Assembly: GCF_004801405.1 (NCBI RefSeq)
Contig: NZ_SSOB01000039.1
Location: 20,251 to 84,250, forward strand
Source: Cohnella fermenti
GTDB lineage: Bacteria > Bacillota > Bacilli > Paenibacillales > Paenibacillaceae
DNA: 64,000 bases
Reading direction: 5' to 3'
Part shown: one piece after another, positions 32,919 through 41,163 of the stretch
How the letters are laid out: every line of letters begins with the position of its first letter
How positions within the stretch are numbered: the first letter of the stretch is position 1
The notes under the pieces: generated by a model
Database searches by the model: none
What the model was told of the DNA's origin: nothing
What the model saw: only the letters and a program-made list of their open reading frames with translations
Translations under genes and position numbers: made by a program

Positions 32919-35495
32919 TTATGGCGCTGCCGGAACGTCGACGACGCCTCCGTTGTTGGGCGCGCCGTTCGTGCCCCCGTTGGCACCCCCGTTCGCGCCT
33001 CCGTTCGCATTCCCGTTCTCTCCGGCGCCCGCCGGAACCGACGGCCCCGAGCTTGGCGACGAAGATGGAGGAGGCGATTCGCTCGGCGCTTCCGATCCGC
33101 CGGGCTGGCCTCCGTTGCCGCCTTCTCCCGGATTCGTTCCCGTTCCCGGCGATTCGCTCGGCGCTTCCGACGGCTGCTCGGACGGCTCTTCCGACGGCGG
33201 CGGGCTCTCCTCCGGAGGAGGGGACGATTCCAGCTCCGTCGTCACCGTGACCTTCACTTGCGGAGAAGGCTCGCTCTCCTGCTTCTCCTTGGCGTCGTAA
33301 GCCGTCACGTAATACGTATACGTCACGTCCGGCAGAATCGCCAGGTCGGTGAACGACGTCTCCGCGGCTTCCGCGAGCAACGCGAAGTCTCCGGCGCCCG
33401 TGTCGTCCTTGCGGTAAACCTTGTAGGTGAGCCCTTCGCCGGCACTCGTCCAGGTCAGCTCGACCGACACGTCCTGGCTGTTGTATTCGCCGATCAGGCC
33501 CGTTACGGCGTCCGGCGCGGTCGGCTGCTCTTCCTCTTGCAGGCTCGACGGCGTCGGGAAGCTCTGTTTCTTCACGTTCTTAAGGCCGGCGGACATGATC
33601 TTCGAGAACAAGGCGGCGGCCTGACCGCTGCTCTTCTGCACGTAATGGGTTTGGTCCGTCTTGTCGTAGCCCATCCATACGGCCGCCGTCCATTCGGGCG
33701 TGAACCCGACGAACCAGACGTCGCGGTTGCCGCTCGAGGAGACGCCCTCGATGCCGAGCTGCGTCGTTCCCGTCTTCCCGGCTACCGTTCGGCCGCTGAT
33801 CTTCGCCTTCGTGCCGGTTCCTCCGGAGACGACGCCCTTCAGGATATCGGTGACATAATAGGCCGTCGTCTCCTTCATGACCTGCTCGGGCTTCGCCTTG
33901 AATTCGTACACCGTCTCCCCGGACGAGTTCGTAATCTTCGCGATGCTGTGCGCCTTCGGCAACGCGCCGCCGCTGGCGAACGCACTGTACGCCGTCGCCA
34001 TCTGCAGCGGCGAGACGCCGTTCGTCAAGCCGCCCAGCGCAATCGCCAGGTTGCGGTCCTCCGAGCCGAGCTCGATGCCAAGCTTCGCCGCGAAGTTCAC
34101 GCCCGTCTTCACGCCGATCTCGTTGAGCAGCCAGACGGCCGGCTGGTTGCGCGACTCCTTGATCGCGTCGGCCATCGTGACCGCCCCGATGTACTTCTTC
34201 GAGTTCGAGTCGGTCGGGCAATACTTGCCGTTGTTATAACAGATCTTGTCGTCTCGCAGCTCCGACCACGGGAAGTAGTCGCCCGACTCGATGGCCGGCC
34301 CGTAGGAGACGATCGGCTTGAACGACGAGCCCGGCTGCCGTCCCTTCGTTACGCGGTTCCAGCCCTTCTGCTGGTAATCCCGACCGCCGACCATCGCGAT
34401 CAGCGAGCCGTCGTGCTGGTCCATGATGACCATCGCACCCTGGATCTGCGTCTCGTCCTTGCTCTCCTCGAAGTTGGAATCGTCAGCGAATTCCTTCTCC
34501 ATCGCCTTCTGGGCGGCCGTATTGATCGTCGTGACGATCGTGTAGCCCCCGGTCAGCAGCTTCTCTTCCTCGAGGCCCGTCACTTCCTGCGCCTCTTCGA
34601 CGACATAATCGATATAGGTCGTGTAATCCGAGCTGGTTGTCGCGGAAGCCGGCTTCACGTACTCGACCGCCAGAGCGGCCTGCTTCTCCGCTTCGGTAAT
34701 CAGGCCTTGGTCCTCCATCAGCGCCAGAACGACTCCCCGACGCTCCAGCGATTTGTCCGGGTTGTTGACCGGGTTGTATACGTTCGGCGCCTTCGGGATA
34801 CCCGCCAGCGTCGCGATCTGCCACAGCTTGAGCTTGCTCAGATCGTCGACGTCGAAGTAATACTTCGCCGCCGTCTTGATTCCCCACTGCCCCTTGCCGA
34901 AGTAAATCCGGTTCAGGTACAGCTCAAGAATCTCGTCCTTGGACTTGTGGTTCTCCAGCGCAAGCGCAATGGAGGCCTCGGTCCCCTTCCGGAACAGCGT
35001 CTTGTCGGAGTTCAGGAAGATGTTCTTCGCCACCTGCTGGGTGATCGTGCTCGCCCCTTCGACAGCGCTTCTGGCAATGATGTCCTTCACGAGCGCACGG
35101 CCGATGCCCCACAGGTCGACGCCGCTGTGCTCGTAGAAGCGCTTATCCTCCGTGGCGACGAACGCCTGCTGCACTTCCTCCGGAATGTCCTTGATCATGA
35201 CATATTCGCGATTGCCGCCGGTGACGTACAGCTTGGACAGCTCCGTACCGGACGAGTCGACGATTCGCGACGCTTGTTCCATATCGTTAAGTTTGTCGAG
35301 ATTGGTGCTTAAGATTCTTTCCCCGTTCAGGATGACAAGCAGATAACCGACAACGGCGCAGACGACACCGAGCAGCGCGACGAAGAAGAGCCACAGCCAG
35401 ACCTTTCCCCGCTTTTTCTTCTTCTTGCCTTTCCCTTGCTTCGGCGCCCCTGACGAGGGGCGGCGCCCTGCCGGCGAACGTTCGGATGATTTCAT
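32919..35495 (-). CDS. Class A penicillin-binding protein 1A, bifunctional transglycosylase/transpeptidase
   Basis: 858 residues. Lysine-rich cytoplasmic tail (1-30), membrane anchor (about 32-57), GT51 glycosyltransferase (EDKRFYEHSGVD ... GASTITQQVAKN), then a transpeptidase with the active Ser in GSSFKPIVSYG, SRN in KESRNQPAV and KTG in VAGKTGTTQ. A fibronectin type III-like domain (about 665-755) and a long Pro/Ser/Glu then Gly/Asn-rich tail follow. It polymerises and cross-links peptidoglycan outside the membrane. GGGGAG precedes the ATG by 5 nt. Confidence 0.95.
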   Translation of the reverse strand: MKSSERSPAGRRPSSGAPKQGKGKKKKKRGKVWLWLFFVALLGVVCAVVGYLLVILNGERILSTNLDKLNDMEQASRIVDSSGTELSKLYVTGGNREYVMIKDIPEEVQQAFVATEDKRFYEHSGVDLWGIGRALVKDIIARSAVEGASTITQQVAKNIFLNSDKTLFRKGTEASIALALENHKSKDEILELYLNRIYFGKGQWGIKTAAKYYFDVDDLSKLKLWQIATLAGIPKAPNVYNPVNNPDKSLERRGVVLALMEDQGLITEAEKQAALAVEYVKPASATTSSDYTTYIDYVVEEAQEVTGLEEEKLLTGGYTIVTTINTAAQKAMEKEFADDSNFEESKDETQIQGAMVIMDQHDGSLIAMVGGRDYQQKGWNRVTKGRQPGSSFKPIVSYGPAIESGDYFPWSELRDDKICYNNGKYCPTDSNSKKYIGAVTMADAIKESRNQPAVWLLNEIGVKTGVNFAAKLGIELGSEDRNLAIALGGLTNGVSPLQMATAYSAFASGGALPKAHSIAKITNSSGETVYEFKAKPEQVMKETTAYYVTDILKGVVSGGTGTKAKISGRTVAGKTGTTQLGIEGVSSSGNRDVWFVGFTPEWTAAVWMGYDKTDQTHYVQKSSGQAAALFSKIMSAGLKNVKKQSFPTPSSLQEEEQPTAPDAVTGLIGEYNSQDVSVELTWTSAGEGLTYKVYRKDDTGAGDFALLAEAAETSFTDLAILPDVTYTYYVTAYDAKEKQESEPSPQVKVTVTTELESSPPPEESPPPSEEPSEQPSEAPSESPGTGTNPGEGGNGGQPGGSEAPSESPPPSSSPSSGPSVPAGAGENGNANGGANGGANGGTNGAPNNGGVVDVPAAP

Positions 35496-35556
35496 GGAAT
35501 CTCCCCTTTACTCTCAGGATGTCTCTTTTGCTCTCTATCTACCCCGTCACAAAGAA

Positions 35557-35580
35557 GAACAACCCTTCGAAGGGTTGTTC
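35557..35580 (-). terminator. Perfect 24-bp palindrome between hfq and the PBP gene
   Basis: GAACAACCCTT and AAGGGTTGTTC with a CG centre. On the minus strand it is followed by TTCTTTG. A likely terminator of the mutS-hfq operon. Confidence 0.75.
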
Positions 35581-35653
35581 GAGTGGCCGGTCTATTCTGT
35601 TAGACGCAGGCAAGGGGGAAAAGTTGCAAATCCTTCCGAGGAAGCGGCGCCGC

Positions 35654-35896
35654 TTAAGCGTCCGAGCCGGAATCCTGCTGCTGGAGGGAGATGCTGCGTT
35701 GCGGCATGAACGTGCTGATCGCGTGCTTATAAATCATCTGCTGGCGGCCTTCGCTGTCGACGATAATCGTGAAATTATCGAAGGCGCGCAGAATGCCTCT
35801 GATTTGGAAGCCGTTCGTCAAGTAAACGGTGACAGGGACACTGTCTTTGCGCAGTTGATTGAGGAACGTATCCTGGATGTTTATGGATTTATTCAT
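35654..35896 (-). CDS. hfq: RNA chaperone Hfq
   Basis: 80 residues with the Sm1 motif (VTVYLTNGFQIRGILRAFDNFTIIV) and Sm2 motif YKHAIST, preceded by QDTFLNQLRKDSVPV (proximal-face residues). It forms hexamers that bind A-rich and U-rich RNA. Position downstream of miaA is conserved across Bacillales. Confidence 0.97.
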   Translation of the reverse strand: MNKSINIQDTFLNQLRKDSVPVTVYLTNGFQIRGILRAFDNFTIIVDSEGRQQMIYKHAISTFMPQRSISLQQQDSGSDA

Positions 35897-35923
35897 TACC
35901 GGTAACCCCCATCGCCATATAGA

Positions 35924-36940
35924 TTATGAACAAATATATTCGAGATCGTAAGGAAACTTTCCTGCTATTATACCACAGATCTCTTTGAAAAGTTCGGTGT
36001 TTTTTGGAAGAGTGTCGAGGTCGACCCACCGAAGCTCCTTCATGTGGCGGAACCAGGACAACTGCCGCTTCGCGAAGTGCCGGGTGTCCCGCTTCAGCAG
36101 CGTCACGGCCGAATCGTAATCGAGCCGGCCCGCGAGATACATCGCGATCTCCTTGTAGCCGAGAGCTTGAAGCGCGACCGAAGAGGCGGGAACGCCTTGG
36201 GCCAGCAGTCCCCTGACTTCCTCCACCAGACCTTGCCCGAGCATCTGGTCGACCCGTTCGTTGATCCGCTCGTACAGCTTCTCCCGCTCCATCGTCAGGC
36301 CGATCAGGCACAGATTGTACGGGGACCGCTTGGCGTCTCCCCGGCTCTGGCTCTGCAGCTCGGAGAACGGCCTGCCGGTCGTCTCGAACACCTCGAGGGC
36401 GCGAACAACCCGGCGCTCGTCGTTCGGGTGCAGCTTGGCAGCGGCGGCCGGATCGACGGCGGCGAGCCGTTCATGCAGCGCCGGCGCGCCGAATTGCTTC
36501 GCATAGTCGCTCATGCTTCGGCGGAACTGCTCGTCGCCGCCATGCTCCTGGAACTTGTAGCCGTAGCATACCGCTTCGACGTACAGGCCGGTCCCTCCTA
36601 CGATAAAAGGAAGCTTCCCCCGCGCCTGAATGTCCCGAATCGTCTCCTCGCACCGAAGCTGGAAGTCCGCCGCCGAGAACGTATCCGAAGGGTCGCAGAT
36701 GTCGATCAGGTGATGGGGCACGCCTTCCCTCTCTTCGTACGGGAGCTTCGCGGTGCCGATGTCCATGCCGCGATAGACCTGCATCGAATCGCCGCTGATG
36801 ATCTCGGCGCCGAGCGCCTTCGCCAGCTTCAGGCTGAGCGCGGTCTTGCCGACCGCCGTGGGGCCGACGAGCGCAAGCAGCGGCGGGCGATTGTCCGCCT
36901 GCCTGTCGATCCGCTCTTCATGCTCATTATTTAATGTCAT
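35924..36940 (-). CDS. miaA: tRNA dimethylallyltransferase
   Basis: 338 residues. P-loop GPTAVGKTALS, then ISGDSMQVYRGMDIGTAK and FIVGGTGLY, the MiaA signatures. It adds dimethylallyl to A37 of tRNAs reading UNN codons. The ATG at 36940 lies inside the end of the upstream methyltransferase gene (14-bp overlap). Confidence 0.97.
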   Translation of the reverse strand: MTLNNEHEERIDRQADNRPPLLALVGPTAVGKTALSLKLAKALGAEIISGDSMQVYRGMDIGTAKLPYEEREGVPHHLIDICDPSDTFSAADFQLRCEETIRDIQARGKLPFIVGGTGLYVEAVCYGYKFQEHGGDEQFRRSMSDYAKQFGAPALHERLAAVDPAAAAKLHPNDERRVVRALEVFETTGRPFSELQSQSRGDAKRSPYNLCLIGLTMEREKLYERINERVDQMLGQGLVEEVRGLLAQGVPASSVALQALGYKEIAMYLAGRLDYDSAVTLLKRDTRHFAKRQLSWFRHMKELRWVDLDTLPKNTELFKEICGIIAGKFPYDLEYICS

Positions 36941-37718
36941 TAACTTCTATCACTCCGTACGCGACCGAGGCTGCCGTGCGCCGGCTCCTCGCGAAGCCCA
37001 ATCTTCCGAATTCCTTGCTGTCCCGGTGTTCCTTCAGCACAACCCGCTTGCGGGCGACCCGCAGCGCCTCCGCCACCGCTTCCTCCGTCAGCCGCGCGTC
37101 CAGCGCGACCGACCGGAGCGGAAGGAGCGACGTCGATTCCATGACCGGCTTCGAGAACATCGGATCGAAGAAAACAATGTCGACGCTGCGGCCCGCCAGC
37201 CCCTTCAGGTAAGCGAGATGCTCGGCATGAACCGCTTCGATGCGCCGCATCGCCCCGTTCACGTCTTCCATCCCCGTGTCGTACTCCTGCAAGCCTTCCC
37301 TCACGATCGTGTGCAGCACGCGCGAGGCTTCCAGCGCGACGACCTTCCCCTGCTCGCCGACCGCGTACGACAGCACAAGCGAATCCGAAGCGAGGCCGGC
37401 CGTGCAGTCGAGCACCGAATCGCCGGGCAGCGGGCTTGCCGCCCGCAGCAGCGCGTCCGTGTCGCCTTCGCGCAGCCGCTTCACCCGGATCAACGCCATG
37501 CTCGGGTGGAAAAACAAAGGAGGAGCGTCGCCGTTCACGAAGCGAAGCTCCTTCGGCCCGACGACGAGGATGCCGTCGTGCGCGTCCGGCTTCGCCCGCT
37601 CGAGCCCGCGAAGCGTCTCGCGCCTGCGGTTCACGCAGCGAACGCCGAGCTCCGCGGCAAGCGCCTTCGCCCTCTCGATCGTCTCCGCCGGCGGCTTCTC
37701 CATCGTCGTAACGATCAT
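36927..37718 (-). CDS. RsmJ-like SAM-dependent rRNA methyltransferase
   Basis: 263 residues starting at the ATG at 37718, which shares one base with the mutL stop (TAATG). Motifs: SAM-binding VLDCTAGLASDSLVLSYA, acidic LEAS, catalytic-type FFDPMF and late RVVLKEHRDS, the pattern of the RsmJ/YhiQ family that makes m2G1516 of 16S rRNA. The Bacillus counterpart is uncharacterised, so the target is inferred. The long frame upstream to 38480 lies within mutL and is a shadow. Confidence 0.85.
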   Translation of the reverse strand: MIVTTMEKPPAETIERAKALAAELGVRCVNRRRETLRGLERAKPDAHDGILVVGPKELRFVNGDAPPLFFHPSMALIRVKRLREGDTDALLRAASPLPGDSVLDCTAGLASDSLVLSYAVGEQGKVVALEASRVLHTIVREGLQEYDTGMEDVNGAMRRIEAVHAEHLAYLKGLAGRSVDIVFFDPMFSKPVMESTSLLPLRSVALDARLTEEAVAEALRVARKRVVLKEHRDSKEFGRLGFARSRRTAASVAYGVIEVNDIK

Positions 37719-39694
37719 TACATCACCCGCTTGAACATCTTCTCGAGCTCGTACGTGCTGAAGCTGATGACGATCGGCCGGCCGTGCGGGCACGTGAACG
37801 GCTGGCGGCAAGCGCCGAGCCGCTTCAGCAGAATCTCGCCGGCTTCGCGGGAGAGCGCCTGGTTCGCCTTGATCGAAGCTTTGCACGAGCACAGAATGGA
37901 CGCTTTCTCGCGAATCTTGAACAGGTCGACCGCCCGCTCCTTCAGCACCCATTCCGCCATCTCGCGGACGATGTCCGACTCTTCCCCTTCCGGAAGCCAG
38001 TGCGGAACGGCGCGGACAATAAAGGTATTGCCCCCGAACTCCTCGAGATATACGCCGACCTGCTCGAACAGCTTCAGCTTGGAGCGAACGATCGCGTATT
38101 CGTCGGGCGCGAAGCCGAGCGTCACCGGCAGCAGCAGCTCCTGGCTGGCTTCCTCGGGACGGCCGAACTTGTCGTAGAAATATTCGTAATGGATGCGTTC
38201 GTGCGCCGCATGCTGATCGATCAGGTACAGCCCCGTCTCGTTCTGCGCGACGATGTAGGTGCCGTGCGCCTGCCCGACCCAATACAGCTCGGGGAACGCC
38301 GCCGGCTTCGGCTCCTTCTCGGGAGCCGCGTAAGCCGCCTGCCATACCTTCTCCGGAATTCGCGCCTCCGCATTCTGGCGGTCGGCGGACGTCCGGTAGG
38401 TCGAATACGCCGACCCGGCAGCCGATGAGCCGGAGCTTGTCGCGCCCGGCGAAGCCGAAGCGTTCTGCCGCTCCTCCCAAGGAGGCGGCGCTTGCTTCGG
38501 CTCGGCCTCATAGCGGAACGGTGCGGCGGTCTCGCGCAGCGCCAGCTCCTCCAGCGTCGGCTTCGGCATGTCCGGAAGAGCGGCCGGAGCGGCCGGCGAA
38601 GCCGACGGCGCTTCCGCCTGCTCCGGGTTCACCTGGAACCGAATCTGCTCCTGCACCCAGGTCGGCGTCTTCGGCGCCCGGACGGCGGCGCCTGACGGAA
38701 TGTACGCCTGCTCTCCGAGCGCCTTGCGCACCGCTTCTTCGATGAAGGCGCGAAGCTCGGTCTCCTTGCTGAAGCGCACTTCCAGCTTGGCCGGATGCAC
38801 GTTCACGTCGACAAGCGTCGGGTGCATGCGAAGGTTCAGCACGGAGAGCGGGAAGCGATTGATCGGCAGCAGCGTGTGGTACGCTTGAAGCAATGGCTGC
38901 ACGACCGCGGGGCTGCGCACGAACCGGCCGTTCACGAGCACGGTAATGGCATTGCGATTGGATCGCGTCTCCAGCGGCATCGCCGTAAGACCGGTCAGCC
39001 GGTAGTCCAGATGCTCGGCGTTCACTTCGGCCATCGCCTTGGCCGCGGCCGTTCCGTAGATGGCCGCCACGACCTGCCTCAGGTCCCCGCTGCCCGTCGT
39101 GCGAAGAAGCGTCTGGCCGTTGTGGCTGAAGGTGAACGCGATGTCCGGACGAGCGAGCGCCTGCCGGTACATGACGTCCGAGAGGTGGCCCAGCTCGGTC
39201 TGCACCGTCCGCATGTACTTCAGGCGCGCGGGCGTGTTGAAGAACAGCTCGCGGACCGTCAGATCGGTTCCTCTCGTCGCGGAGGCGTCCTCCTCCTTCT
39301 TGACCGTGCCGCCTTCGATCTCCAGAGCGCGGCCGAGGCCGTCGTCGGTCATCGAGCTCACGCAGCGAACCTTCGCGACGGCCGCGATACTCGGCAGCGC
39401 TTCGCCGCGGAAGCCGAGCGTCACGATCTGGAACAGATCCTTGCCGGTCGAGATCTTGCTCGTCGCATGGCGCAAGAAGGCGGTCCGCAGGTCGTCCGGC
39501 TCGATGCCGCGGCCGTTGTCGACGATGCGAAGCAGCGCGAGTCCGCCTTCCTCGGCCGTGACGTCGACGGTCGTCGCTCCGGCGTCGACCGCGTTCTCGA
39601 TCAGCTCCTTCAAGACGGACGCAGGCCGCTCCACCACCTCGCCGGCGGCGATCTGGTTCGCGAGATGCTCGTCCAGAAGCTTAATAATGCCCAT
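37718..39694 (-). CDS. mutL: DNA mismatch repair protein MutL
   Basis: 658 residues. N-terminal GHKL ATPase: ELIENAVDAGAT, VDNGRGIEPDDL, RHATSKI and GFRGEALPSIA. A long Pro/Ala-rich linker (about 345-455) precedes the C-terminal endonuclease domain with DQHAAHERIHYE and the zinc-binding ACRQPFTCPHGRP, so it is the nicking type of MutL found in bacteria without MutH. AGGAGG lies 7 nt before the ATG. Confidence 0.97.
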   Translation of the reverse strand: MGIIKLLDEHLANQIAAGEVVERPASVLKELIENAVDAGATTVDVTAEEGGLALLRIVDNGRGIEPDDLRTAFLRHATSKISTGKDLFQIVTLGFRGEALPSIAAVAKVRCVSSMTDDGLGRALEIEGGTVKKEEDASATRGTDLTVRELFFNTPARLKYMRTVQTELGHLSDVMYRQALARPDIAFTFSHNGQTLLRTTGSGDLRQVVAAIYGTAAAKAMAEVNAEHLDYRLTGLTAMPLETRSNRNAITVLVNGRFVRSPAVVQPLLQAYHTLLPINRFPLSVLNLRMHPTLVDVNVHPAKLEVRFSKETELRAFIEEAVRKALGEQAYIPSGAAVRAPKTPTWVQEQIRFQVNPEQAEAPSASPAAPAALPDMPKPTLEELALRETAAPFRYEAEPKQAPPPWEERQNASASPGATSSGSSAAGSAYSTYRTSADRQNAEARIPEKVWQAAYAAPEKEPKPAAFPELYWVGQAHGTYIVAQNETGLYLIDQHAAHERIHYEYFYDKFGRPEEASQELLLPVTLGFAPDEYAIVRSKLKLFEQVGVYLEEFGGNTFIVRAVPHWLPEGEESDIVREMAEWVLKERAVDLFKIREKASILCSCKASIKANQALSREAGEILLKRLGACRQPFTCPHGRPIVISFSTYELEKMFKRVM

Positions 39695-39729
39695 CTCGGC
39701 TCCTCCTTTCCTCTGCGTGATCTATTGGA

Positions 39730-41163
39730 TTATTTTCCAACCGTTGTGTTCAGCGTCAGCAGCCCGTTCGCATCGGAGGATTGCAGGCCGGGAACCCACT
39801 GGGCCAGAAGCGCCGGACTGATATAACTCGTTCCGTCTGCGATGTACAGACCGCTCTTGGTCGGCTTCGCCTGGATGGATTGCCCGTTCCGCGTGAAGAC
39901 GATCGAAGAGGTCGACTTGTCGTAACCGACCGTCGCTCCGACGAAGACGGCGGCCAGCTTCAGATTGATGTAAGCCGTGCCGTTCTGGCGTACGACCGAA
40001 TCGGAATACGCGGAGCGAACCCCGTTCAAGACGACCGAGCCCTTGCCCGCCGTCATCGTCAGCTTCGTTCCCCCCGCCTCCCGGATGGCGGCGAGCAGTT
40101 GCTGAAGCTCTCCGTCGACCGCGATGTCCGGGCTAAGTCCCTTCTTGTCGACCTGGACTCCCTTCGGCGTGAAGTATTGCTCGCTCGTGACCTTCAGGTA
40201 GCCGCCGGAAGGTACTTGAAGCAGTTGCTGCACAACGCCCTTGCCGTACGTTCGGGTGCCGATCAGCTTCGCGACGCCATAATCCCTCAAGGCCCCGGAC
40301 AACAGCTCCGAAGCGCTCGCGGAATACCCGTTGACCAGAATGTAGACCGGGTAATTCTTCTTCGTTCCCGTGATCTCGATCGGCACGTCTTCTCCCTGGC
40401 TGTCCGTCAGATGCGCGAGCACGCCTTCCTCGATGAAGTTCTCCGCGATGCCCTGCGCCTCGTTCAAGTAGCCGCCGCCGTTGTTCCGAAGATCGAGGAC
40501 CAGCGCGGACAGACCGGCTTGCTCCAGCTTGGTCAGCTCGCTCTTGAACTTGGCCGCCGCTCCGCTCGAGAATTGCGTGAGCTGCAAGTACTGGACGTTC
40601 TCTCCGAGCGATTGCGAGAGGACAAGCGGATATTGGAAGCCGCTGCGCGTCAGCACCGCGGTGACGGACGCCCCGTTCCGGCCGACCACAACCCGAACCG
40701 TCGTGCCCTCCGCCCCCGTCAGCTTGCTTAGAACATCGTCAAGCGCGCTGCCGCGAACGGAGACATTGTTGACCGAGAGCAGAGTGTCTCCCGGCTGCAG
40801 CCCGGCCTTCGAAGCCGGGCTTCCCTCGATGACGTTCTCGATGTACACCTGGCCCTGGTCCTCCGTCAGCACAACGCCGATTCCGACGTATTGCTGCTCG
40901 AGGCTGCCGGTGAACGACTGCCACTCTTCCTCCGTGAAGTACTCCGTATACGGGTCCTGCAGCGATTCGATCATGCCTTGAATGGCCGCATCGTTCAACG
41001 CTTCCTCCGATGGGGAAGTCAGATGATAGCTCTCGAGCATCTGCTTGACGTCTTGAACCTGCTCGGCGGTCGCGGCGGTCGCGGCCGGAGCCGAACCGGC
41101 CAGCATGGCGGTCAGCGTCAACAGGATAAGGGCGGGGCGAAGCTTGCGTCGTCTTGTTCTCAT
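39730..41163 (-). CDS. S41 C-terminal processing peptidase with C-terminal stalk domain
   Basis: 477 residues. Signal peptide (about 1-31, ATAAT), a short helical region, PDZ domain (about 85-170), S41 protease core with catalytic Ser in NGYSASASELLSGAL and Lys in TYGKGVVQ, and a C-terminal copper-amine-oxidase-N-like domain (about 365-470) common in Paenibacillus exported proteins. It would cleave exported or membrane substrates. Its ATG overlaps the mutS stop (ATGA), so a secreted protease is embedded in the mismatch-repair operon. Confidence 0.9.
   Translation of the reverse strand: MRTRRRKLRPALILLTLTAMLAGSAPAATAATAEQVQDVKQMLESYHLTSPSEEALNDAAIQGMIESLQDPYTEYFTEEEWQSFTGSLEQQYVGIGVVLTEDQGQVYIENVIEGSPASKAGLQPGDTLLSVNNVSVRGSALDDVLSKLTGAEGTTVRVVVGRNGASVTAVLTRSGFQYPLVLSQSLGENVQYLQLTQFSSGAAAKFKSELTKLEQAGLSALVLDLRNNGGGYLNEAQGIAENFIEEGVLAHLTDSQGEDVPIEITGTKKNYPVYILVNGYSASASELLSGALRDYGVAKLIGTRTYGKGVVQQLLQVPSGGYLKVTSEQYFTPKGVQVDKKGLSPDIAVDGELQQLLAAIREAGGTKLTMTAGKGSVVLNGVRSAYSDSVVRQNGTAYINLKLAAVFVGATVGYDKSTSSIVFTRNGQSIQAKPTKSGLYIADGTSYISPALLAQWVPGLQSSDANGLLTLNTTVGK

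Noticed and set aside
32916..35312. 798-codon plus-strand frame opposite the PBP gene
   Set aside because: Antisense shadow; Arg-rich translation without any motif, while the minus strand encodes a complete class A PBP.
36927..38480. 517-codon form of the RsmJ-like methyltransferase
   Set aside because: Upstream of 37718 the frame lies wholly within mutL; the ATG at 37718 overlaps the mutL stop and opens the conserved protein.
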